From positions 1 through 6,303 of the forward strand of contig JASHRE010000631.1 in the NCBI GenBank assembly GCA_030037515.1: a stretch of 6,303 bases of DNA, in the 5' to 3' direction. Under the pieces are notes generated by a model that saw only the letters and a program-made list of their open reading frames with translations, was not told where the DNA came from and did not search any database. This document shows, one piece after another, positions 1-5,421 of the stretch; within the stretch, counting starts at the first letter, position 1, and each line of letters begins with the position of its first letter. The position numbers and the translations under genes were made by a program. The stretch is from Candidatus Sulfotelmatobacter sp. Lineage in GTDB: Bacteria; Acidobacteriota; Terriglobia; Terriglobales; Acidobacteriaceae.

Positions 1-2
1 TC

Positions 3-797
3 AGCTCGCCGAAGTTGGTGAAACGCGCCAGCCTCGGCTTCGACGGCCTGATGGCTTGCATCTATTGGACTCGGACCGTGCAGTATTTCGGGCATCGTCA
101 CTACAACGGTGAGCAGACTTACGACGAACTTGCGCCCCTGCTCGAAATCACGACAACACTCGATCCGTACATGTTGCCTGCCTACCTGTTCGGGGCCAAC
201 TTTCTCGCGCCCGATCCTCCCAATGGCGCAGGGCAGCCGCAACAAGCAATCCGGCTGATCGAATATGGGATTGAACACAATCCCGACGAGTGGCGACTCT
301 ACTGGGACCTGGGATTCGTCTACTACACCGGTCTCAAGGATTACAAGAAAGCGTCGGAGGTCTTCGCTCAAGGATCTCGGATCCCCCACACTCATCCTTT
401 TCTGAGAATTCTTGCCGCTCGCACGGCGGAAAATGCCGGCGATTTCACGACAGCCCGCATGCTCTGGAGCGCCACATTTGAGAGCAGCCATGAAACCAGC
501 CTCCGGCGCAATGCCATGGAACACTTACGTTGCCTGAAAGTCGACGAAGACGTGACCAATTTGCAGGTGGCGGCGACGCGTTTCAGCGAGCGCACGGGCC
601 GTCGTCCATCCAGCATGGCCGAGCTTGTCGCTGCCGAACATCTTCCCGGCGTGCCCACCGATCCGGATGGCCATCCTTATAAGTTAAGTGGGGAAGGCCG
701 CGTCCTCGTCGAAAATCCGGACGACTTCCCTTTCATTACCACGGGGACTCCTCCCGGATACAAACCTCCGCTCCCAAAGTTTCACAAAAATCTGTAG
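3..797 (+). CDS. Tetratricopeptide-repeat protein, 5'-truncated by the window edge
   Basis: This is the C-terminal ~264 residues of a helical-repeat protein. The reading frame is open back to base 3. The first in-frame start-like codon (TTG at 15) lies inside what looks like conserved sequence (SLGFDGLMACIYWTRTVQYF), so the true start is almost certainly outside the window. The middle of the protein reads as TPR-like helix pairs (for example AIRLIEYGIEHNPDEWRLYW followed by DLGFVYYTGLKDYKKASEVF, then AARTAENAGDFTTARMLW). TPR arrays are protein-interaction scaffolds, and the partner cannot be told from here. After the repeats comes a short tail with GRRPSSMAELVA and PTDPDGHPYKL. This resembles the C-terminal part of type II secretion/type IV pilus pseudopilins, a similarity I infer by eye. 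The stop is TAG at 795-797. The next gene starts 42 bases later on the same strand, so co-transcription is possible. Confidence 0.85.
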   Translation, partial: SSPKLVKRASLGFDGLMACIYWTRTVQYFGHRHYNGEQTYDELAPLLEITTTLDPYMLPAYLFGANFLAPDPPNGAGQPQQAIRLIEYGIEHNPDEWRLYWDLGFVYYTGLKDYKKASEVFAQGSRIPHTHPFLRILAARTAENAGDFTTARMLWSATFESSHETSLRRNAMEHLRCLKVDEDVTNLQVAATRFSERTGRRPSSMAELVAAEHLPGVPTDPDGHPYKLSGEGRVLVENPDDFPFITTGTPPGYKPPLPKFHKNL

Positions 798-839
798 GAC
801 TCGCGTATGCTCGGTTCTTGACCTGAGACGCGTTTTTCT

Positions 840-1622
840 ATGAATGCGACTCCGCCCACGATCCGCCAGGCACTGCTTGATTACTGGAAACGGGAGGCAA
901 AGTCTGCGGGCGGGTTGGTGGCCGCCAGTTCCCTGCTTTCAAAAATGTGGGAGTTGCTGCGCGATTCGACACCGTCGCGCCTGCGCCAGCGGTATGGCGA
1001 TGCTGACTACGATTGGGATCACCGCGTGAACACGACCGCTGCCGCCGTCGGATTGCGCGACCGTTTGTTGGGGGCGCTTCAATCGCCCTATCAGCCGACC
1101 GAACCGGCGCTATTTCACGAGATGATGGATGAATTGAGGCAATGCACAGGACTTAATTTTGCTGACTTCACGTTCCTTGACCTCGGGTCCGGCAAAGGAC
1201 GGACTCTGCTCATGGCCTCAGATTATCCATTTGAAAAAATCATTGGCGTGGAGCTTTTGCCCTCACTGCACGCGATCGCTCGAGAGAATCTTGCCTGTTA
1301 CAAGTGCGAATCACAGAAGTGCTTCACGATCGAGTCGGTTTGCGCGGATGCGACGAGTTTTCCTTTACCCCCACAACCGCTTGTAGTTTATTTGTTCAAT
1401 CCATTTCCGGAATCTGGATTGCGTTACTTTCTTGCGAACTTGAACCGCTCATTGCATGAACGTCGGCAAACCGTGTACGCGCTCTATCATAATCCGCTTC
1501 TCGAAAATGCTCTCCTCGAAAGCGACGTGCTTGTCAAGATCGCTGGCACGCATCAGTATTCGATTTTCGCCGCGTCCATACCGTCTTTTCACTCTATGTC
1601 TGGGCGAGGAAGTTCATGCTAG
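840..1622 (+). CDS. Class I SAM-dependent methyltransferase, C-terminus probably frameshifted
   Basis: This is a predicted cytoplasmic class I (Rossmann-fold) methyltransferase of unknown substrate. Motif I is clear at residues 112-121 (FLDLGSGKGR), followed by the acidic-strand region IIGVELLPSLHAIARENL and a VCADAT segment. The post-catalytic strand is VVYLFNPF at about 182-189. The ~110-residue N-terminal helical region, with a QPTEPALFHEMMDELR segment before motif I, fits stand-alone methyltransferases I associate with Acidobacteria. ATG at 840 is preceded only by a weak GAG-type Shine-Dalgarno. The last residues after HQYSIF (AASIPSFHSM...) do not look like family sequence. From about 1565 the frame one base over reads RRVHTVFSLYVWARKFMLAL and stops at 1628-1630. 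One extra T in the run at 1564-1567 would join the two as ...QYSIFRRVH.... This may be a real recent mutation or a homopolymer sequencing error. The gene converges with the ICMT relic, and their stop codons interleave. Confidence 0.85.
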   Translation: MNATPPTIRQALLDYWKREAKSAGGLVAASSLLSKMWELLRDSTPSRLRQRYGDADYDWDHRVNTTAAAVGLRDRLLGALQSPYQPTEPALFHEMMDELRQCTGLNFADFTFLDLGSGKGRTLLMASDYPFEKIIGVELLPSLHAIARENLACYKCESQKCFTIESVCADATSFPLPPQPLVVYLFNPFPESGLRYFLANLNRSLHERRQTVYALYHNPLLENALLESDVLVKIAGTHQYSIFAASIPSFHSMSGRGSSC

Positions 1623-1976
1623 CTTTGTGACCGGATCCAGAAACGCGGAATCCACCGCCGCACAGTTCGCCGATATTCTTCGTACCCTTCGCCAAACTGC
1701 CGACGCAATGTAATGTGGGCTCTTCTCAGAAAACAACGAAAAGGCGCGCGATCAGCAGCATCGCAACGGCATTGACAGCGACATGCGGCGAGCAAAACAT
1801 TACCGCTTCACCGAGGATCACCAGCGCCACCCCGATGTACATAGGATTGCGCACGTGTCGATAAACAGCCGTGGTCAGCAGAAACTTTGTTGGCGCGATC
1901 GGTACGGGTCTTCCCAGTCCTGCGCACGACGAATTCCCATACACACGGAGGTAGATTGTTGCCCCCATTGCGATCA
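1619..1976 (-). pseudogene. Decayed isoprenylcysteine carboxyl methyltransferase-like (ICMT/PEMT) membrane protein, C-terminal half only
   Basis: Read on the minus strand, this holds recognisable pieces of an ICMT-family integral-membrane methyltransferase, in order but in different frames. The first is IAMGATIYL, then CVWEFVVR one frame away, then GLGRPVPIAPTKF with YRHVRNPMYIGVALVILGEA and a hydrophobic segment ending ARLFVVF. An in-frame TGA (1726-1728) follows, standing where the family normally has a Tyr before EEPTL. Finally, in another frame from 1708, comes LRRQFGEGYEEYRRTVRRWI, ending in TAG at 1619-1621. The RHVRNPMY and EEP...FGxxYxxYxxxVxRWIPR signatures are diagnostic of the family. 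The N-terminal half, including the first membrane helices, is absent, because the fragment begins right at the 1977-2009 hairpin. With the missing start, at least three frame changes and a nonsense codon, it cannot make a functional enzyme. Confidence 0.85.
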
Positions 1977-2009
1977 CTGAACCCCTCGGCTGGAAGCCGA
2001 GGGGTTCAG
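1977..2009. repeat. Perfect 14-bp inverted repeat (33-nt hairpin), probable right-end hairpin of an IS200/IS605-like element
   Basis: The arms CTGAACCCCTCGGC (1977-1990) and GCCGAGGGGTTCAG (1996-2009) are exact reverse complements around a 5-base loop (TGGAA). The transposase relic's TGA stop (2006-2008 on the plus strand) lies inside one arm, so the hairpin directly follows the transposase gene. IS200/IS605 elements carry subterminal hairpins that their Y1 transposase recognises as single-stranded DNA, and REP-type hairpins linked to related transposases look similar. No T-tract follows on either strand, so a Rho-independent terminator is less likely. Unlike the frayed genes on both sides, the hairpin is undamaged. 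Confidence 0.8.
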
Positions 2010-2332
2010 CGGTTGTCGATTGGAAATCGACTGCCGTCGGCCGGCTCGCCTTCCCGTCCGTCAATGTAGCCGCGGACCATCTCGTCGGCAATGGTGCCTG
2101 ACTCACGGCCAAGTGTCCCGGTGCCCAGAAACGCCTTCCCCAGAATTTTCTTTCCTTAGCGAGGGAAAGTCCTGCAGCACCGCCCGGGAGCTGATCCCCT
2201 CGAGCCACTGCATGATCTGGCTCACTTGCTGATTTGGGCAATGGGAGACGAACAGGTGAACGTGGACGGTCCGACCTTGCCGGATACACTCTCCAGTCGA
2301 TGCTCCATGGCGATAAGGCGCAGAAGGTCGTG
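2006..2332 (-). pseudogene. tnpA: IS200/IS605-family Y1 (HUH) transposase TnpA, frameshifted relic
   Basis: On the minus strand, four consecutive blocks of a Y1 transposase occur in three frames. Block 1 (2332-2267) reads DLLRLIAMEHRLESVSGKV. Block 2 (from about 2267) reads VHVHLFVSHCPNQQVSQIMQ, then WLEGISSRAVLQDFPSLRK. Block 3 (about 2150-2103) reads KFWGRRFWAPGHLAV. Block 4 (2102-2006) reads ESGTIADEMVRGYIDGREGE and ends PIDNR-stop. HVHLF is the metal-binding HUH motif, and the Tyr of RGYI is the likely position of the nucleophile. The intact enzyme is a small single-strand DNA transposase of about 130-180 residues. Here the N-terminal ~40-50 residues are unrecognisable, and at least three frame changes separate the blocks, so it is inactive. 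A short second hairpin (stems 2015-2021 and 2025-2031) lies inside the last codons and is probably coincidental. Confidence 0.85.
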
Positions 2333-2532
2333 AACGCAATCGTCTTCAACATGGGGCCGAGTAGGCGCGTCACAACCTGCATCAGCAAGACAGCCGCACC
2401 AACCTTACGGTAAGATTACAAACAACGACGCAGCCATGTCTTGCGAAGTGGACGTTTCATCCGCAACATTGCATCCACAAGCATCTGCTGGAAATTGAAG
2501 CGGATTGCCGCTGCGCAAAATTTAGAAACGAT

Positions 2533-2540
2533 GAGGAGAG
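2533..2540 (+). promoter_or_regulatory. Ribosome binding site of the zinc-ribbon gene
   Basis: GAGGAGAG contains a strong AGGAG core (2534-2538) nine bases before the ATG at 2548. It decides the start: two nearer ATGs (2531 and 2541) are in other frames and are poorly placed. Confidence 0.75.
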
Positions 2541-2547
2541 ATGAGTT

Positions 2548-2736
2548 ATGGCAGTAGGCGCAAAGATCGCTAAAACCGCCGACCGCAAAAAGGTTATGGA
2601 CACTACCAAAAGCACGGATTGCCCGAAGTGCGGCAAGCCTACGCGCATTGTGAAGCGCGTGAAGGATCGCGAACGCGGCGTCCCCGGCGGGATCTATATT
2701 TCGTGCTCAGCCTGCGAGTTCTTCGAGAAACTATAG
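2548..2736 (+). CDS. Small Cys4 zinc-ribbon protein, 62 residues
   Basis: This is an intact small basic protein (15 Lys/Arg against 7 Asp/Glu). Two CxxC knuckles, C25-P-K-C28 and C53-S-A-C56, are 24 residues apart and separated by a Lys/Arg-rich segment (RIVKRVKDRERGVPGG). This is the layout of a zinc ribbon, like those found in DNA topoisomerase C-termini, RNA-polymerase-associated factors and ribosomal proteins. A leading MAVGAKIAKTADRKK stretch is probably a flexible basic tail. I recall near-identical small hypothetical proteins in Acidobacteria, but no function is established. Binding to nucleic acid or to another protein is the general expectation for a basic ribbon. A strong Shine-Dalgarno supports expression. 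It stands alone between the IS relic and a gene-free stretch, with no evident operon partner. A bare promoter cannot be picked with confidence upstream. Confidence 0.85.
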   Translation: MAVGAKIAKTADRKKVMDTTKSTDCPKCGKPTRIVKRVKDRERGVPGGIYISCSACEFFEKL

Positions 2737-3181
2737 TAAGAAATCGAATCACTTCATCCTAAATGGCCGCAGCAGTCGCGAAGGTGCGCCACGAATGGAG
2801 AGAAACTCGGCGCAGTAGTTTATCTCAGAAACCACATTCGGACTCCGGCTTCCAGATTTTGCCTCCGACTTTCGTAAGCGCTGGGCCGAAGCCACCCTTC
2901 GGTCGGCAAGGCAACTGCGTGCATCCACAAGTGGGGAATTCGAACGTAACTGTGGACTATCGCTTTTCGCAAGTCCCCGACAATGTCACTCAGGAAGCGG
3001 CTGGCTCTGCTGCGAGCCGTCACTGGGCAGCGGTGGCGGCAGATTTGGCGCCGCAACAAGCACACATCTGGGGCGGATGCTTTGAGGTTCGTCCCGCCAC
3101 AACCGAGCGTGAGCATCGGGCTTCGCCCGCTCTTTTTCGGCCGAGACGCGACCTGCTTCCCTCGTGTCCCCAGCTCGCGCG
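2737..3181. other. Gene-free intergenic stretch of about 445 bases
   Basis: Long open frames exist on both strands here, but none has a credible start with a ribosome binding site, a recognisable domain or natural-looking protein composition. They are Arg/Pro/Ser-rich, as expected from GC-rich non-coding DNA. Two small hairpins are visible: CCGAAG/CTTCGG (2886-2891 with 2897-2902) and the one at 3111-3137 listed separately. The stretch lies downstream of both flanking genes (zinc ribbon on plus, peptidase on minus), so it serves as a shared 3' region. It could be an eroded gene that I cannot identify. Confidence 0.6.
3111..3137 (+). terminator. Possible Rho-independent terminator (weak)
   Basis: A stem CGGGC (3117-3121) pairs with GCCCG (3125-3129) around the loop TTC, extended by flanking GAG/CTC with a bulge. 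It is followed by five Ts (3133-3137) on the plus strand. It would end plus-strand transcripts, but the nearest plus-strand gene stops about 375 bases earlier. It also lies ~45 bases beyond the peptidase stop, where on the minus strand it forms a hairpin without a T-tract. Confidence 0.35.
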
Positions 3182-5224
3182 CTATTCCCCGTCCGCCTTT
3201 GCCCCGGTTCCGTTGAATTCTTCTCCCATCCACTTCTCAAGTGCAACCACGTTCTGCGGACGTCCGAGGAAATTCTTCACCAGGTCGTTGGCCGACATCG
3301 ATCCGCCCGGTTCGAGCACAAGCCGTCGATAGCGCGACGGCGCGTCTCCGGCCAGCAGGTTGCTGTGATCGAATTGCACGAAGAAATCCTCTGCGATCAC
3401 CTTGTCCCACAAATACGTGTAATACGCCGACGAATATCCGCCCAGATGTCCAAACGACGCCCAGACATGCGTCTCCGGCAGCGGGGTAAACATGGTGTAC
3501 TTCTTCGTGCTGTCGAGCGTGACTGCATCCAGGTCAACGCTCTCCGGCTTGTCCTTGTAGATGTCATAGGAGATCGCCGTGAAACCGTTCTGCCGCTCAA
3601 CCCATCCGGCGCGGCCGAACGCCGACGCGCGGTTCATGCGCGCCACCAGATCAGCGGGAATCGGTTCTCCGGTTTTATAGTGGCGCGCAAACTTTGCCAG
3701 CACTTGCGGACTGCGAATCCATTCCTCGAGCATCTGCGAGGGCGCTTCCACAAAATCCGATTCCATACTGATGCCGCTGATTCCCGCCCACTGCTGCTGC
3801 CCGCCGAGAATGTGATGCATCAGGTGGCCAAACTCATGAAAAAATGTGGCCACATCGTCATATGTCATCAATCCCGGATCGGTCGCCGTGGGAGCCGGGA
3901 AATTGCAGACTAAGATCGCTTCCGGCAGTTGCTTTCCGCGGATGCCGTCGAGAACCGGAGCCATCTCGGCATGGCTGTACTTTCCGGGCCGCGGGTGCAT
4001 GTCGAGATAGAACCGGCCAATCGGCTTGCCATGGTCGATCACTAGCCACGTCTCGACAGTCGGGTCCCATGACGGCACATTCAGCTCCTGTTGGAAAGTC
4101 ACATGAAACAAATCGGCCGCGGTATCCAGAATTCCTTGCTTCACCTGCATAAAGGGAAAATATGACCGTACCGATTGCGAATCGAAGTTGTACTGCTCGC
4201 GACGCACCAGTTCGGAGAAATATCCACCCTCGTAATCCCAAATTTGATTGGCGCCAGGGTCGGTCTTACGCTTCTCGGCCAGCAGCATTTCGAACTCGCG
4301 CTGGGCCAGGGGGCGGCTTGCATCGTTTACTTGCTGAATGAAGTCGCCGATGTTTGTTCCCTTCGCAATCATCTTGTCGGCGGCGTTGTAGTTCGCCCAC
4401 GAGGAGTAACCGATCAGGGCCGCAATCTCGTACCGCGTCTTCAACAGGTCCGTCAGGACTTCTTTGTTCTTCGGATACGCCCGGGTGTTGAACGCTATCG
4501 CCATGCGCCGCCGCAGGTTGTCGCTTTTGGCAAACGTGAAAACCGGCAACGCATCGGGATAATCCGTCGTCAACTGCACTTTCCCGTCCGCTCCCGGCTT
4601 GTGCCGATCGATGTAGTCCTGCGGCAGGCCTTCCAATTCGGAGGGGTCGGCCTCGACGATTTTTTGATCGTCGGAAATGTTTCGGTCAAACGCTGACTGC
4701 AGGTCGGTGGCCTTCTGATTCAATTCCTTCAAGCGCGCGCGTGTCGCGTCGTCCTTGTCGACACCGGCCAGACGGAACTCCAGCAGCTGGCGCCGCACGT
4801 AGTAGCAAGTCGCCGCATCGGCATGGGAGAGATCGAGCGAGGCAAGCGCGCTGTACACGTCGTGATTGAGAGCGATCGCCGTCTGCGCCGCGGAGACTTT
4901 CGTCAGCATCGTGGTCGCATGATCACGGAACGTGACATCGGGATGGACCTGCTCCATCAGCCCCGCGAGATATCCGGCCGCGTTCAACTGCCGAGTGGCG
5001 TCGTCAAACGGCGCCAGGGTATTGTCGATCGTGCGCGCACCTTTGATCGCCAGCAGCTTGTCGATCGAAGCCTGAGCCGCAGCCAAACGGTCATTTTCGA
5101 TTTTTTCGAACGCTGCCACATCGGGTTTCGTCGCCCACACTGTCGGCTGCGAGACGGAAAGGTTTTGAGCGGTCATGAGCGTAGTCATAAGAATAGGCAG
5201 AAGCACGAAACTGATTCGGGACAT
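3182..5224 (-). CDS. Exported M3-family zinc oligopeptidase (thimet oligopeptidase/Dcp-like)
   Basis: This is an intact 680-residue metallopeptidase that should cleave short peptides inside a deep channel. Residues 1-19 (MSRISFVLLPILMTTLMTA) form a signal peptide with likely cleavage before Q20, so it acts outside the cytoplasm, probably in the periplasm. The catalytic motif HEFGH is at 463-467 (zinc ligands H463 and H467, base E464). The third ligand is E493 in the family motif ESDFVEAPSQMLEEW. RFYLDMHPRPGKYSHA (404-419) is another M3 signature. H593, Y597 and Y604 in HLGGYSSAYYTYLW match the substrate-binding His/Tyr residues of thimet oligopeptidase. The length is normal for the family. 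The start at 5224 is preferred over an in-frame ATG 13 codons upstream (5263), because only 5224 has a Shine-Dalgarno and begins a proper signal sequence. No partner gene is adjacent, so it is probably monocistronic. Confidence 0.95.
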   Translation of the reverse strand: MSRISFVLLPILMTTLMTAQNLSVSQPTVWATKPDVAAFEKIENDRLAAAQASIDKLLAIKGARTIDNTLAPFDDATRQLNAAGYLAGLMEQVHPDVTFRDHATTMLTKVSAAQTAIALNHDVYSALASLDLSHADAATCYYVRRQLLEFRLAGVDKDDATRARLKELNQKATDLQSAFDRNISDDQKIVEADPSELEGLPQDYIDRHKPGADGKVQLTTDYPDALPVFTFAKSDNLRRRMAIAFNTRAYPKNKEVLTDLLKTRYEIAALIGYSSWANYNAADKMIAKGTNIGDFIQQVNDASRPLAQREFEMLLAEKRKTDPGANQIWDYEGGYFSELVRREQYNFDSQSVRSYFPFMQVKQGILDTAADLFHVTFQQELNVPSWDPTVETWLVIDHGKPIGRFYLDMHPRPGKYSHAEMAPVLDGIRGKQLPEAILVCNFPAPTATDPGLMTYDDVATFFHEFGHLMHHILGGQQQWAGISGISMESDFVEAPSQMLEEWIRSPQVLAKFARHYKTGEPIPADLVARMNRASAFGRAGWVERQNGFTAISYDIYKDKPESVDLDAVTLDSTKKYTMFTPLPETHVWASFGHLGGYSSAYYTYLWDKVIAEDFFVQFDHSNLLAGDAPSRYRRLVLEPGGSMSANDLVKNFLGRPQNVVALEKWMGEEFNGTGAKADGE

Positions 5225-5421
5225 AGGGATCCTTGGGTCAACAAAATGGCGTGCAGCACACATCGCAGGGGTATTAAATACTGTTAGACGCTGAGAAGTC
5301 CTTTCAGGTTAGCGCCGGAAAGGCAGTTCCTCAACAAATCCGCAGAGTCCGCACAGGGCGTCATTCCGAATCCCCGCTTCTACCAGGAAGGCAGGGAACC
5401 TCTTGTATGCGCTCGTGCTTC
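5225..5421. other. Short intergenic region between M3 peptidase and glycosyltransferase relic
   Basis: This must contain the peptidase promoter, which reads leftward. An AT-rich TATTTAATA (minus strand, about 5272-5280) could be a -10 element, but I see no convincing -35 partner. Nothing else here is recognisable. Confidence 0.4.
5230..5234 (-). promoter_or_regulatory. Ribosome binding site of the M3 peptidase
   Basis: AAGGA on the minus strand is five bases upstream of the ATG at 5224. This supports that start over the upstream in-frame ATG at 5263, which has no such site. Confidence 0.65.

Larger units (their letters stand above)
1977..2415 (-). mobile_element. Degenerate IS200/IS605-like insertion element (left boundary approximate)
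   Basis: The element is defined by the transposase relic plus the right-end hairpin. The right boundary is taken as the outer edge of the hairpin, where ICMT-type sequence begins abruptly. The left boundary is a guess. A YRK-like codon string (cttaccgtaag on the minus strand, about 2404-2414) could be the eroded KYRKPVL region near the N-terminus of this transposase type, but I cannot identify a left-end hairpin. IS200/IS605 elements make no target-site duplication, so none is expected. Bases 2416-2530, between the element and the next gene, show nothing I can name. Confidence 0.6.

Noticed and set aside
1726..2388. A 220-residue minus-strand open frame
   Set aside because: It is a chimera: it runs through part of the transposase relic, the hairpin and part of the ICMT relic. 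Only fragments of it match either family, so it is not one gene.
2495..2524. Possible sigma-70 promoter (TTGAAG, 17-base spacer, AT-rich -10) before the zinc-ribbon gene
   Set aside because: The -10 match is too poor to separate from chance.
2763..3332. A 189-residue plus-strand open frame
   Set aside because: It has no ribosome binding site and low-complexity Arg/Ser/Pro-rich composition, it shows no domain, and it overlaps the end of the intact peptidase on the other strand.
3164..3913. A 249-residue plus-strand open frame and other plus-strand frames up to 5287
   Set aside because: They are antisense shadows of the clearly real M3 peptidase, with Arg/His-rich composition and no family match.
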